The notes beneath the pieces were generated by a model, which was not told where the DNA came from, did not search any database, and worked only from the letters and a program-made list of their open reading frames with translations. DNA of 61,501 bases from a virus. Shown one piece after another: positions 22,270 through 32,361 of this stretch; positions within the stretch are counted from its first letter, which is position 1; each line of letters opens with the position of its first letter. The translations under genes and the position numbers were made by a program. The DNA is taken from the IMG/VR virus record IMGVR_UViG_3300028007_000002, positions 1 to 61,501 of that record, one strand, 5' to 3'.

Positions 22270-23792
22270 TGGCCCGGCCACCTATCGATACCAGCAACAA
22301 CACCAGCCGCCGACCGGTCAAAAAGATCGAGATTGCTTGGGACGGCGTCACCTACGTTGACGAGTCAGCCCGGGTTATCAGCATCGCCGGCGTCAGTGAA
22401 ATCACGGCGCCGGATGCCGGGCTCTCGGCGGTGGGCGCGTCGATCGCTGACGCTTGCACCGTCATCCTCAACAACACCGACCGGCGCTACGGCGCCAACA
22501 ATCCGTCCGCGGCGCTCTATTCACTCCTCAACCGGACCGCCAACCCGGCGAACGCCGGCGGCTACCTGCGCCCGATCCGAATCTCACTCGGGTTCGTGAA
22601 CTCGTCTGGCACGCCCCAGTACCTCCAGGTGTTCCAGGGCGTGATCGTGAAACCGGCCGAGCGCTGGGGAGAGCGGACCTATGAGCTGGAGTGTCTTGAT
22701 CGGTGGGTTCTCCTCCGGCGGAAGCGGGCCTCGACTGGGCTCCTCCTCAACCGCCGACCGGATGAGCTGATCCAAGAGGCACTCAACGCCAGCGCACTCG
22801 GCTATGCCAGCAGTCTGGAGCCGAGCGAGCGCATCATCGAATATGCCTGGCTCGATGACGATCCGATCGCGGATGAGCTTGTCCGCATCGTCACTGCGGA
22901 CGGTGGGCTGATCTGGTTTCGCTGGGACGGCACCCTGATGTACGCCTCAAGCTCCTGGCCGGCCCGTAATACGACATCGGTCTACACCTTCACCACGCAG
23001 CGCTTCGAGGCGCTTGAGCCCGAGTGGGACTTCGATCAGGTCTATGACCAGATCAGCGTCCGTTGTCAGCCGCTCTATCCCGGATTGCTGGAGACCATCT
23101 GGGAGTCGGGCGAGGAGATCGTGATCGAGCCGGGTGGTACGAGGGCGATCACCGCACAATGGCGCCAGCCGGCCTATGCCGTCGTTGACCCATTGGCCTA
23201 CTCGACCGATGAGGATGCGACCGACTGGATCGCTCGGACCAGCGCCAATCAGCCAATGGAGTCGGGCGGGGCGTCCCTCGTCACCGTTGCCCTCTCGAAC
23301 GTGAAGGCCCAGCGCTGCACCGTGATGTTGACCAACACGGACACCAGCCGACGGGCCTACATCGGCCGGCTACGCATCCGGGGCCAACTGCTGGTGCCCG
23401 GTCAGGAAATCCACGCGGCAGCAGGGAGCGGTGATCAGGTCCTCTCGATCGACAACGAGTACGTCCAGAACCGTGCTCACGCCCAAGCAATCGCGGATGC
23501 ACTCCGCCAGCGCTTCCGGCGACCGCGCCAGACAGTCCGCCTGTCTGGTGTGCCGGCTCAACCCCATCTGGAGGTGACCGACCGGGTGACCGTTACCGAG
23601 ACATCAACGGGCATCAACCGGGATTTTTTCATCGCCCGGAAGGCCTACCGTTTCAGTGCAGACGATGGTTACGTCGAGGATTACGACCTGGTCGATGTCG
23701 CAGACTTCACCGAGCACAGCAACTATTTCCGGATGGGCACGAGCGTTTACGGCGGGCCTGGCGTCAGCGGTGCCGGCCGAGTGTGGTACTGA
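22269..23792 (+). CDS. Tail tip/baseplate protein
   Basis: A 507-residue protein. N-terminal segment with ISIAGVSEITAPDAGLSAVG and CTVILNNTDRRYGANNPSAA, the latter a motif of siphovirus tail-tip hub proteins in which short strands are followed by NTDRRY. Central YELECLDRWVLLRRKRAS and LIQEALNASALG, then repeated beta elements. Probably part of the hub that holds fibres. TAATG and TGATG overlaps tie it to both neighbours. Confidence 0.65.
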   Translation: MARPPIDTSNNTSRRPVKKIEIAWDGVTYVDESARVISIAGVSEITAPDAGLSAVGASIADACTVILNNTDRRYGANNPSAALYSLLNRTANPANAGGYLRPIRISLGFVNSSGTPQYLQVFQGVIVKPAERWGERTYELECLDRWVLLRRKRASTGLLLNRRPDELIQEALNASALGYASSLEPSERIIEYAWLDDDPIADELVRIVTADGGLIWFRWDGTLMYASSSWPARNTTSVYTFTTQRFEALEPEWDFDQVYDQISVRCQPLYPGLLETIWESGEEIVIEPGGTRAITAQWRQPAYAVVDPLAYSTDEDATDWIARTSANQPMESGGASLVTVALSNVKAQRCTVMLTNTDTSRRAYIGRLRIRGQLLVPGQEIHAAAGSGDQVLSIDNEYVQNRAHAQAIADALRQRFRRPRQTVRLSGVPAQPHLEVTDRVTVTETSTGINRDFFIARKAYRFSADDGYVEDYDLVDVADFTEHSNYFRMGTSVYGGPGVSGAGRVWY

Positions 23793-25231
23793 TGGGCTGG
23801 CTGGCGCTCCCCACGATCCAGACGGGTCAGATCCTCTCGGCCGAACATTGCAACCGGATCGCCGCAAATCTGGACTACCTGCTGACACTTGAGGCGTACG
23901 GATCGCCGCTCTCCCGGGTCTGGCGCTACCAGGCCAGCAATTGGCTGCATTCCGGCGGCGCCGATCAAAACTACCAGATGGCCTGGCAGGGGTGGATCCG
24001 TTATTGGTCGCCGACGCTCTTCTGGCGCTACTACGTCTACCGAACCAGCGAGCAGTCGTGGGATGCGGGCTACCCCTCACCGGCGTACCAGACCACGAAT
24101 AGCTACTGCGCGACCGGATCGTCCTCCTACGTGAAGATCCAGATCGACACGACGGGCGCCGGCGGCTGGGTGGACCTGCTCGGGGAAACAACCTACACGA
24201 CTGAGGGACGGATCACGGGATCGGCCTATCTGGTTGGTCTCGCCCTGACGCAGGGGAATGTCTATGGAATCCGCGTGCTGGCCAAAAACGTCGGCCTTTT
24301 CACCGAAGCGATCTATCAGGGCGGCGGTGTGCTCGGCCGGACCTGGCAGACACTCCCGACGGTCACAGATGGCGCGGCGAGCACGGCGGCGCACTTTAAT
24401 GACCGCTGGCACAACAACCTTGAGTATCTCCGCGAGGGCCTCTCGGGGCCGTGGGCACCGACTGGCGGGATGCTGGAGGGCGAGGTCGTCGGAACCACCC
24501 ATCCAGCCTACCGTGCCTGGACACGGCGGGTTGGGGATTATCTGGCCTACCGGTTCGGTGCCCGGAATACCGATCTCGGTGGGGCCGCCAACACCTTCGC
24601 GCTCGAGGTGAACGGTCAATCGGTCGCCACTGTGACCACGGATGGGGGCAAGAGCGGTAGCACCTACAACCCCGATTACGTGATCGCCGAGGGTCTCGCC
24701 AACCTGAACGCACTCGCCACGCCACCCGCGAAGGGAGCGTGGTACGAAGTCACGCTCCGGCGCACCGTGAATCCGGGCGGCTCCGGCAACGGTGCGCGGC
24801 CGGCCGTGAACTACCTGTTCGAGGTGAACGGCGCACCCTCACTTACGGGCTGGACCACTCCAGCCACCTGGGGCCACGGTGACTATCCCGCCGGCCAGCC
24901 GGTTTCGGATCGGCTCAGGGTGTGGAATGACGACCTGACGACGCTCAAGAGTCGCGTGGACGGGGCGATCAGTTTCGCGGTGCGACAGCAGTCGGATCAG
25001 TATCTGTATCGCCGCGGCGACGTCCTGCTCTGGGACGGGACCAACGTTCAACTCTACTGGGCGGGCGGCCGGGCCGGCGCCCCGACGCAGGGCGGCAGTG
25101 TCTACCTCAACAACGGGCCAGGGAGTATCGACCTGCGGGCGCTCAGTCGCCTAACCTACGGCGGCTACTACTACCTGGCCGGGCCGCCAAATCAAGCCGC
25201 GACGATTCGGTACGGAATGGAGGTGCTGTAG
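23792..25231 (+). CDS. Tail protein, beta-rich, probable minor tail or fibre-associated protein
   Basis: A 479-residue protein rich in Gly, Ser, Thr, Tyr and Trp. Two similar segments, LPTIQTGQILSAEHCNRIAA near residue 5 and LPTVTDGAASTAAHFNDRWH near residue 190, suggest an internal duplication. Jelly-roll-like sequence follows. It lies between the tip protein and the large fibre gene. The ATG at 23792 overlaps the previous stop (TGATG). Confidence 0.55.
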   Translation: MGWLALPTIQTGQILSAEHCNRIAANLDYLLTLEAYGSPLSRVWRYQASNWLHSGGADQNYQMAWQGWIRYWSPTLFWRYYVYRTSEQSWDAGYPSPAYQTTNSYCATGSSSYVKIQIDTTGAGGWVDLLGETTYTTEGRITGSAYLVGLALTQGNVYGIRVLAKNVGLFTEAIYQGGGVLGRTWQTLPTVTDGAASTAAHFNDRWHNNLEYLREGLSGPWAPTGGMLEGEVVGTTHPAYRAWTRRVGDYLAYRFGARNTDLGGAANTFALEVNGQSVATVTTDGGKSGSTYNPDYVIAEGLANLNALATPPAKGAWYEVTLRRTVNPGGSGNGARPAVNYLFEVNGAPSLTGWTTPATWGHGDYPAGQPVSDRLRVWNDDLTTLKSRVDGAISFAVRQQSDQYLYRRGDVLLWDGTNVQLYWAGGRAGAPTQGGSVYLNNGPGSIDLRALSRLTYGGYYYLAGPPNQAATIRYGMEVL

Positions 25232-28200
25232 TGGCGAAGGCCGATCGGCTCCGGCGGATTGAGTTCACACACGCGACGGGACGCGGAACCGCGGCCGGCG
25301 GCGCTGTGCCGGCCTTGGTGTCCACGGTCGCCGGATCCACGGACGCCGAGACAGTCAACGGATTCCGGGCCAGTGGTACGCCCCAGCCGAACACCCTGTT
25401 GGCCCTGGGGCCGGATGCCAAGTTCCCAGCCAGTGTCCTCCCGGATGCCACCAGCAGCACGCCCCAGAATTTCCCGGGGGGGCTCCGCACGGCGTTCATG
25501 GAGGTATTTCGCGCCGAATACGGTGCTGGTGGATCCCCCTGGATCAACGCCATCGACAACTGGCGCGGGGGCGGCGCCAAGACCGGAATCCGCTATGAGG
25601 TGCTCGGGACCGCCGGCACCGATTTCGCGCTCAACTCGGCCCTGATGGAACTTTGGGTCAACGGTGCGAGCCGGTTCAAGGTGCAGCAGGACGGTGCAGT
25701 CAGCGCTGTGAGCTTTAATGGCCTGACCGGGCTGGCGTCTGCAGTCACGACGCAGGCCATCGGGGACGCGGCGGTCACCGGCACCTCGACGCTGACGGCG
25801 CGGCAGGACCACCGGCACGCGATGCCCGGATTCGGCTCCCCGGCGGCACTCGCCATCGGATCTGCCAGCAGCAACGGCACGGCGACCACGCTGCCCCGCT
25901 CGGATCACGTCCACGCGATGCCGGCGTTTGCCACCCCGACAGTCACCCTCGGCACGGCAGCGGCGGCCGGCACGGCGACCACGCTGCTCCGGAGTGACGC
26001 GACCATCGTGGCGTTTGACGGCACGGCGCCGACGACCATCACGCCCAACGCGGCGGCGGCCACTGGATCGGTGGCGTTCGCGGCCCGCCGTGATCATACT
26101 CACGCCATTGCGACGGCCGCACCGGGTGCCAACAGCGTGAGCTTGGCCGCCTCGACCGAGGGGACCGGCAACAATTTCGCCCGCGCCGCCCACACGCATC
26201 AGCTTGATGTGAGCATTGCCCCGACCTGGACGGGCCTGCACACCTGGAGTCAGGTGGCCACGTTCAACAATCGCCTGGATATTTCGGGGGCGAACCCCCT
26301 CCGGTTGGGTGGGGATTGGTCGCTGAACCGGAGCGCCGCGAATGTGGCAGTCTTGGGGACCGGGAACGCCCTCCAAAGCACGACGTTCGTGACCGGCTTT
26401 GAGGGGAAAGGCTGGTCAATCGACGCGAACGGGCGGGCCGAGTTTCAGGACGCCTATATCCGAGGTAGCCTCTACGCGACGACCTTCACCTACAAGGAGA
26501 TCAACGCGCTCAACGGCTATTTTATGGTCACGAACGTCAGTCCCTTGGCGGACGATCTCACCGCTGGCCAGACGACGATTGATATCGAGGACCCCGTCCT
26601 CCGAGGCAACACGACGGACGGCAACAGTTACGTCGTGTTGCAACTGCTCGGGGCCATTCCCACGTCCGGTGGCGGCCCGCTGGTGGTTCAGCGGGAGGAG
26701 ATGCGGATCACGTCCTACGTTGGGACAGTGACCGCGACCAACGGGAAGACGGGCTATCGCTATAACGTCAACCGTGCTCAGAACAACACGACCGCCTATG
26801 CTTGGAAGAAAAAGACGGCGGTCGTTGAGTGGGGCCGGATCGGCGGATCGGCTGCCAATAAAGGCGGCTGGGTGACGCTGGTCGGCGGAAGCACGGACGT
26901 GGAGGGGCCCTACGTCCGGGTGAGTCACCGTTATGGAGACAATCCGACCGACTATCGGGTTCGTGTCCATTTCGGCCAGATGTTCGGCGTTCTCGGGGAG
27001 ACGCTGACCACGCGCTGGGGTTTTGCGGTCGGCAACGATCTCGGGGCTGGTGCGCCGGGCAGTGGCGCGACGTTTCTGGCCTATGACAACGCGAACGGCC
27101 TGAGGATCCAAAACGCGGACCTGAGCCTCTACAACGGGGCCGCTCAGACGGTCGGGATTCAGTCCTCCGGCCGAGCGCGGTTCGGCTCGAATATTGGGGC
27201 CGTGTCCACGACGGCGCTACTCGTCTCACCGGCCGGCGAGACCTACAACAGTGAGGCATTGGCGGCCGGCGCGCTCCTGCTCGGAGATAACTCGGCCGGC
27301 AAGCCGAACCTGCTGTGGGATCCGGTCACCGCCCGACTGCGCCTCCGACACGGCACGAGCGCGGGGGTGCAGGTCGGGGATCTGAACGGCGTTTACGGTT
27401 ATGCCGCTCAGACGTTCGGCGTCGGCGTCGGAACGGACGCCAATAGCAGCGCCAACCTGACGATCGATCCGACCAACGGCTTTCGGATCATTCGACGGGA
27501 CGGCGCCGGAGTCCGTACGTCGGTTGGGCAATGGGCGACTGACGGATCGATCACGGTCGGGCAGATCAAGGGCGGGCGCAGCCATGTTCTGATCACCGAT
27601 ACCGGGGATATCAAGCTGCGGACATCGGTCACCGACACAACCCACCGAGATCGGATCAGCCTGTCCGCTGCCGGCGTGCTGACCATCAACAACAGCGCGG
27701 CCAACGCGGTCTTCACCTTCGATTCCTCAAGCGGGGCCGAGTTCACCCTGCCGCTGACCCTCGGCTCCGGCGGTGGCATCTATCAGGGGACCGGCAGTTT
27801 CGCCTCACCGACCACGGGCCTGAAGGTCTGGAATGACGCTGGAGTTGGGCGGATCGCCGGTTTCAACGAAGGCACGATCCAATGGACGGCCGATACGGAC
27901 GGGAAGTTGAAGGCCGGCGCCGGTGCTGTGACGCTGGATAGCACCGGCATTCTGATGGCGTCATCAAGTGGCGTCGCAAACACGCTGGGGTTTGGTTTAC
28001 GGTCGGACTCTAGCCTCGTCGGGCGCATCTGGGCATTTCGGTCCACACTATCTGCCACTGATGACGACCTATCAATTCGTCGAACTCGCCATGACAACGC
28101 GAACTATTACACCCAGATCACGATCCGCGAGGGAGTAGTTCGGCTGTGGGACAACGGCGCGGTCTTCAGGGATGCCCACATCCAATTGGCGAACACAGCG

Positions 28201-29145
28201 ACGGCGCCGCTCTACGCGGGCGGTAGCTCCAATGTGAACTCCGGCCTCTATTTTCCGGGCATCGCTGAGGTCGGAGTCTCAGCAGACGGCACGGCGATCG
28301 CCCGCTTCACGGCTTCTGGCCTGACCGTCACCGGATCAACGACGGTCAGCGGCGGCCTGAATCTCGGCTCGGCGACGGGCGCGGCGGCCGGCGAGCTGAG
28401 AACGTCAGGCAATGCCACACTCAATGCCGAGTTGGTCTTCACGGGCACCTCGGCCACCTACGTGCGCCCGAGCGCGTTCACGTCGAACTATCAGTCGGTC
28501 TTCAAGAGCTACACGAACGCTGCTTTCTCCGACACCAACGGCGGTGGCGCAATCACCGTCCATGCCCTCGATACGGCAGGGTCGCCGGTCGCCGGCAACG
28601 GCTCGATCAACTTCTACGCCTACGGCCTCGGCTCGGCGGGGGAGTCGGGTGCCCACCGCTGGCGCACTCGGTCGGGGGCCGGCGCCTTTACCGAGCGGAT
28701 GCGCCTTTTCAGTGGCGGCGGGCTAGCAATCGGGACGATGACCGATCCAGGGGCCGGCGGGCTGTTCCTCTCGGGGAACACGGTGTTCGGGGCAGCGGCG
28801 GCTGGAGCGGGCAAAATTCGCCTGCCGAATAACCAGGGCATCTACTGGCGCAACGCGGCGAACAATGCCGATTTTGGGATTGTCTTCAACACGGACAACA
28901 ATTTCTCGTTCGGGGCGGGGATCGAGATGAACAATCAATCGATCTCCAACCTCAGCAGCCTCGTGACGGACACGACCAACGGGACGCGGATCGCCACCGC
29001 ATCGACCCAAAAGCTCGGGTTCTTCGGGGCGACGCCGGTCACTCAACCCACCGTGGCAGCGGCGGCCAGCGACCTGAACACGGTGATTACGCTGGCGAAT
29101 AGCCTCCGGACACTGGTTCGGGACCTTGGCTTGGCCTACTCCTAG
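25231..29145 (+). CDS. Large tail fibre protein
   Basis: A 1,304-residue fibre. Residues 175-330 contain four repeats ending in a metal-type HxH motif: TARQDHRHAMPGF, LPRSDHVHAMPAF, AARRDHTHAIATA, FARAAHTHQL. Such HxH repeats coordinate iron along phage fibre trimers. The rest is Gly/Ser/Thr/Asn-rich beta repeat (LGSGGGIYQGTGSFASPTTG), with the typical fibre phrase YAGGSSNVNSGLYFPG near residue 995. The C-terminal end is a short helix. No chaperone domain with the S74 peptidase motif was seen. Host-receptor binding is inferred. GTG start in a TAGTG overlap. Confidence 0.8.
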   Translation: MAKADRLRRIEFTHATGRGTAAGGAVPALVSTVAGSTDAETVNGFRASGTPQPNTLLALGPDAKFPASVLPDATSSTPQNFPGGLRTAFMEVFRAEYGAGGSPWINAIDNWRGGGAKTGIRYEVLGTAGTDFALNSALMELWVNGASRFKVQQDGAVSAVSFNGLTGLASAVTTQAIGDAAVTGTSTLTARQDHRHAMPGFGSPAALAIGSASSNGTATTLPRSDHVHAMPAFATPTVTLGTAAAAGTATTLLRSDATIVAFDGTAPTTITPNAAAATGSVAFAARRDHTHAIATAAPGANSVSLAASTEGTGNNFARAAHTHQLDVSIAPTWTGLHTWSQVATFNNRLDISGANPLRLGGDWSLNRSAANVAVLGTGNALQSTTFVTGFEGKGWSIDANGRAEFQDAYIRGSLYATTFTYKEINALNGYFMVTNVSPLADDLTAGQTTIDIEDPVLRGNTTDGNSYVVLQLLGAIPTSGGGPLVVQREEMRITSYVGTVTATNGKTGYRYNVNRAQNNTTAYAWKKKTAVVEWGRIGGSAANKGGWVTLVGGSTDVEGPYVRVSHRYGDNPTDYRVRVHFGQMFGVLGETLTTRWGFAVGNDLGAGAPGSGATFLAYDNANGLRIQNADLSLYNGAAQTVGIQSSGRARFGSNIGAVSTTALLVSPAGETYNSEALAAGALLLGDNSAGKPNLLWDPVTARLRLRHGTSAGVQVGDLNGVYGYAAQTFGVGVGTDANSSANLTIDPTNGFRIIRRDGAGVRTSVGQWATDGSITVGQIKGGRSHVLITDTGDIKLRTSVTDTTHRDRISLSAAGVLTINNSAANAVFTFDSSSGAEFTLPLTLGSGGGIYQGTGSFASPTTGLKVWNDAGVGRIAGFNEGTIQWTADTDGKLKAGAGAVTLDSTGILMASSSGVANTLGFGLRSDSSLVGRIWAFRSTLSATDDDLSIRRTRHDNANYYTQITIREGVVRLWDNGAVFRDAHIQLANTATAPLYAGGSSNVNSGLYFPGIAEVGVSADGTAIARFTASGLTVTGSTTVSGGLNLGSATGAAAGELRTSGNATLNAELVFTGTSATYVRPSAFTSNYQSVFKSYTNAAFSDTNGGGAITVHALDTAGSPVAGNGSINFYAYGLGSAGESGAHRWRTRSGAGAFTERMRLFSGGGLAIGTMTDPGAGGLFLSGNTVFGAAAAGAGKIRLPNNQGIYWRNAANNADFGIVFNTDNNFSFGAGIEMNNQSISNLSSLVTDTTNGTRIATASTQKLGFFGATPVTQPTVAAAASDLNTVITLANSLRTLVRDLGLAYS

Positions 29146-29159
29146 GCGAAAGGATTTCG

Positions 29160-29486
29160 ATGGCGACGTACGACCAGATCCATACGGCGGCCAATCACAG
29201 CGGGGTCTTGAACCGGGTTCGGGTGGCGATCGTGGATGTGGCGATCGCTGTCCAGCAGGAAAACCCCACCACGCTCTATCACCGGGAGCGCGGAGATTTC
29301 GCCCGGTCGGTCCTGATGGACCCGGATACCTGGGTCCGCCGGCTGGTCTACGGGGTGGCGCTCGATACGACCGTGCAGGTGGTCGGGGCGAATGCCACGG
29401 ACGCCCAGATCAAAACCGCGGTCGCGGCGATGTGGAACGCCTACGCGGTGGTGACGATGCCCCCGGCGACTGGATCAACCGTCTAA
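29160..29486 (+). CDS. Small phage protein, unknown function
   Basis: A 108-residue protein with GAAAGGA eight bases before the ATG. It has a helical start (YDQIHTAANHSGVLNRVRVA) and repeated TDAQIKTAVAAMWNAYA-type helix at the end. Of unknown function; found next to fibre genes in layout, so perhaps virion-associated. Confidence 0.55.
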   Translation: MATYDQIHTAANHSGVLNRVRVAIVDVAIAVQQENPTTLYHRERGDFARSVLMDPDTWVRRLVYGVALDTTVQVVGANATDAQIKTAVAAMWNAYAVVTMPPATGSTV

Positions 29487-29514
29487 AATTCGAGAGGACA
29501 GAAAAGGAGTCGAG

Positions 29515-29916
29515 ATGTCGGATAACCACGCGCACGCGGCCGCCCCGGATGTCGAGTCCTATATCAAGCAGGCCCTCAAGGATCTGCCGGACGCGGCGGA
29601 TCTCGACCTGGCCAATGACACGGAATTGGGTATCCCGAGCGCCTACGAGGATGAGGTAATCGCCGGCGTGGGACTGGAGCATGCCGACAACCTGATCGTG
29701 ATGCGGTGGAAGATCCTCAACGCCAAACTCAACCACGAGGACGATGAGGTCAAAAAACTCGCCGCCGCCGAGATGGCCAGCCGGGCTATCCTCACCCGGA
29801 TTAAACGGGAGCGACCAGCGGCCTACGCGGTCATTCAATGGGCGCTGAAGAAACGCGCCGAGGCCAACACGAAATCACGGCGCGATGCCGACGCCGAGGT
29901 CAAGAAGGGCGTCTGA
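29515..29916 (+). CDS. Small acidic phage protein, unknown function
   Basis: A 133-residue helical protein with AAAAGGAG upstream. Charged (MRWKILNAKLNHEDDEVKKL). No family recognised. Located between fibre and endolysin genes. Confidence 0.5.
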   Translation: MSDNHAHAAAPDVESYIKQALKDLPDAADLDLANDTELGIPSAYEDEVIAGVGLEHADNLIVMRWKILNAKLNHEDDEVKKLAAAEMASRAILTRIKRERPAAYAVIQWALKKRAEANTKSRRDADAEVKKGV

Positions 29917-29964
29917 AACCTTCCATCATGACGCCGATGGGCCAGCTCCGGAGCTGACCTTGTT

Positions 29965-32004
29965 GTGTGCTCAGAAATCGAGATGAGGATGAACAAGATC
30001 GGGATGGGGTTGCCCAATGGCCCCGGCTACCTGGATCTCGTGCGAGAGATCGAGTTCGGCGTGGTACTGGTGATCGACGCCGGCGCCTATGCGGATGAGC
30101 AGATCCGTCTGGTGCGTGAGTGGCATCCCCGGACGCGGATTGTGGTCCGCCGGATGGGGGGCCTCGGTACGCCACCGGATCGCCTGGCCCACGACTGTGC
30201 CCCGCGATTCGCCGACCTGAAGAACCGGTATGGCGTGGTCGATTGGTGTTTCTGGAATGAGCCCGATCGCCCCGAGGAGGGCGGCCATTCAGCCCAAGTG
30301 GTGGCCGACTTCGCGCGGGCCTTTGCGCCGGTTGCTCGTCAGGTGATGCCCGGCATCCGCCTGCACTGGGGGGCGTGGTCCGACGAGCAACGCTTCCAAG
30401 GGCTGGACCCGGACATCTGGCTACCGGTCATGCGCGAGTTCTACGACGTTCTCGACCTGCACGCCTACGGCCCCGGCTACGTGCGAACCTTCCTGCAATG
30501 GGCCGAGACCTTCCTACCGGACAAGCCTAACCTGATAACTGAGTTCAATCCGCGGCCGTTCGATGATGCCGAGCAGTATGTCGATGCTTACCGGACGGCC
30601 TATGAGTTCAGCCTGAATGAAGGAGTCTGCCCCTTCCTCCTTTTCTGGCACGGTGCCGAGACGATCTATGGCGACGCCCTCAACATCGCTGGCAGCTCGG
30701 CGAAGGAGGCCGCTATCCGGCGCGCTGCCGCCGAGCTTCCTACGCTCACCCCTGAGCCTCCCACACACGCCCCCGAACTCCCAACAGATGCGCCCGTGGA
30801 GGTGCCCATCATGCCCCTAACGCCCGACTGGATCAGCCGCAACATGACCGCTGAGGAGCGGTGGCGACATTATCAGCCGCGCGTCTGGCACTACGCCGGG
30901 CTCCACGGCGTCAACGCTGACCTCGCCACCGATCTGATCTGGCAGGAATCGCGGTTTGACCCATTGGCTCGGAGCAGCGCTGGCGCACTCGGTCTCATGC
31001 AGCTGATGCCCAAGACGGCCGAGAGCCTGGGTGTCAGTGACCCGCTAGACCCCGAGCAGAACCTCGACGGCGGGATGCGGTTTCTGAGTTGGTGTCTCCG
31101 GGAGTTTCCCGGCAACGCCGAGGCCGGGGTAGCAGCCTACAATGCCGGCGTCACTGGGGTCCGAACCTGGATCAAACAGCATCCCGGCAACTGGCGCTTG
31201 GCGCTGGTCACCCACCGGGGCGACTGGCCGGCCAAGTGGGGCGGCGCGGCCAAGGCCGATCAGGTCGCCACCTACCTCGACAAGATCCTTGGGCCGATGC
31301 AGTTGGCGCCGACACCAGCCACAGTCCTCGACGGCGTCATTGATCTCCGCGGCCAGCTCCCAGTCCTCGGCTGGGGCGAACACTACGTCCGGGGTTCAAT
31401 GGACGATGTCGAGGCGGTGACCTACCACTACACGGCGTCGAATCCGGGCGGATCCGTCCGATCCATTGCCGAGTATCAGGTCTCGGCAGCCGCGGCCGGC
31501 CAGACCGGGATTAAGGGACAGCCGTTCCCGGGAATCGCCTACACGATTGTCGTGAAGGGCGAGGGATCCCCACACCTGTGCTGGGATCCGGAGGTGGTGA
31601 CCTGGCATGCGCCGGGCTGGAATCGGAAGAGCCGGGCGGTCTGTTTTATCGGCAACGGCGCGCCGAATGCCGACCAGATTCGAGGGATGGCCCGCGCCCA
31701 TATCTACCTCGAACGCTACAAGGGCGCCGAGCTGGGCGTCCGTGGCCACTCCGACGATTACAACACACCCTGCCCCGGCGGGTGGCCGCGATTCAAGGCC
31801 CAACTCGTGGCCGCCATCGAGGAGCTGAGGGTGTCAGACCGCGAGGCGAAGATTCCCCCGAATGTTCCGATGTCTGAGTTGGAGCCGCTCGATGCGATCT
31901 TCGCGCTGGCCGGCGACATCTACAACGGCGCCAGCGACCGGCCCGATCTGCAGGAGGCCGCCCTGGAGATCCACCGACAGGTGGACCGGCTCAAAGCGAG
32001 TTAG
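29965..32004 (+). CDS. Three-domain endolysin: TIM-barrel glycosidase-like, lytic transglycosylase and amidase
   Basis: A 679-residue protein. Residues 8-255: TIM-barrel-like glycosidase domain with WCFWNEPDRPEEGGH (NEP catalytic-type motif) and LITEFNPRP (second Glu). Residues 270-290: Pro/Thr-rich linker. Residues 315-430: SLT-type lytic transglycosylase with WQESRFDPLARSSAGALGLM (catalytic Glu, ALGLMQLMP) and AYNAGV. Residues 480-625: amidase_2/PGRP domain with VTYHYTA, VVTWHAPGWN, and GHSDDYNTPCPGG, holding zinc His/Cys ligands. The C-terminal 50 residues form a helix. Together these would cut both glycan and peptide linkages. No signal peptide is seen, so release needs a holin. Start could also be ATG 29983 or 29989. 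Confidence 0.88.
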   Translation: MCSEIEMRMNKIGMGLPNGPGYLDLVREIEFGVVLVIDAGAYADEQIRLVREWHPRTRIVVRRMGGLGTPPDRLAHDCAPRFADLKNRYGVVDWCFWNEPDRPEEGGHSAQVVADFARAFAPVARQVMPGIRLHWGAWSDEQRFQGLDPDIWLPVMREFYDVLDLHAYGPGYVRTFLQWAETFLPDKPNLITEFNPRPFDDAEQYVDAYRTAYEFSLNEGVCPFLLFWHGAETIYGDALNIAGSSAKEAAIRRAAAELPTLTPEPPTHAPELPTDAPVEVPIMPLTPDWISRNMTAEERWRHYQPRVWHYAGLHGVNADLATDLIWQESRFDPLARSSAGALGLMQLMPKTAESLGVSDPLDPEQNLDGGMRFLSWCLREFPGNAEAGVAAYNAGVTGVRTWIKQHPGNWRLALVTHRGDWPAKWGGAAKADQVATYLDKILGPMQLAPTPATVLDGVIDLRGQLPVLGWGEHYVRGSMDDVEAVTYHYTASNPGGSVRSIAEYQVSAAAAGQTGIKGQPFPGIAYTIVVKGEGSPHLCWDPEVVTWHAPGWNRKSRAVCFIGNGAPNADQIRGMARAHIYLERYKGAELGVRGHSDDYNTPCPGGWPRFKAQLVAAIEELRVSDREAKIPPNVPMSELEPLDAIFALAGDIYNGASDRPDLQEAALEIHRQVDRLKAS

Positions 32005-32055
32005 GCGGAACCAGCCATTTTGACGCGACAGGACCTGGGGGCGTCGGTTTAATTG

Positions 32056-32268
32056 TCACACTAAGTCAACGCTCCCAGGCGCCGCACGAGCCCGACCACT
32101 GAAGGTCGGGCTCTTTTTTTGTGCCTCACGCAAGAGGATCACGAGCTGGGCATTCAAACTCCTCAGCTCATGGCCCGCCAAGCTCACCAGCCAGTCATGC
32201 AGATCGGGCGGGAGTCGCACGGTTAGCCGGACCGACTCATCGCCTTGGGGTGTTCTGAATTGCGCCAT
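32056..32268 (-). CDS. Ribbon-helix-helix regulator
   Basis: A 70-residue protein with the Arc/MetJ-type layout: strand ESVRLTVRLPPDLHDWLVSL then a helix with HELRSLNAQLVILLREA. Such proteins bind operators as dimers. Its gene is divergent from the accessory block, and TTATAG/CTATAA half-sites lie on its 5' side (32275, 32310, 32321), overlapping the divergent promoter, so autoregulation and control of that block are likely. The 3' end overlaps the terminator of the lysis gene on the other strand. Confidence 0.7.
   Translation of the reverse strand: MAQFRTPQGDESVRLTVRLPPDLHDWLVSLAGHELRSLNAQLVILLREAQKKSPTFSGRARAAPGSVDLV
32088..32120 (+). terminator. Intrinsic terminator of the late operon
   Basis: GAGCCCGACC (32088-32097), loop ACTGAA, GGTCGGGCTC (32104-32113), then seven T. 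Perfect ten-base stem. It ends the structural and lysis transcription unit. Confidence 0.9.
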
Positions 32269-32287
32269 GCGCCATTATAGCACCGTG

Positions 32288-32316
32288 TTGACACCACTGG
32301 CGATAGGCACTATAAT
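32288..32316 (+). promoter_or_regulatory. Sigma70-type promoter of the accessory block
   Basis: TTGACA (32288-32293), 17-base spacer, TATAAT (32311-32316): both hexamers match the consensus exactly. CTATAA repeats lie in and after the -10 element at an 11-base distance, and TTATAG lies before the -35 element, as expected for operators of the ribbon-helix-helix protein. GTGTTGACACC at 32285 is shared with the promoter at 34298. Confidence 0.85.
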
Positions 32317-32361
32317 GACACTATAACCAGCGCGGCCCGCGCTGACTACTAGGGAGGCAGG

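Noticed and set aside
25192-26376. A 394-codon minus-strand frame opposite the fibre gene
   Set aside because: Arg/Gly-rich mirror translation of the repetitive fibre sequence, without domain signals.
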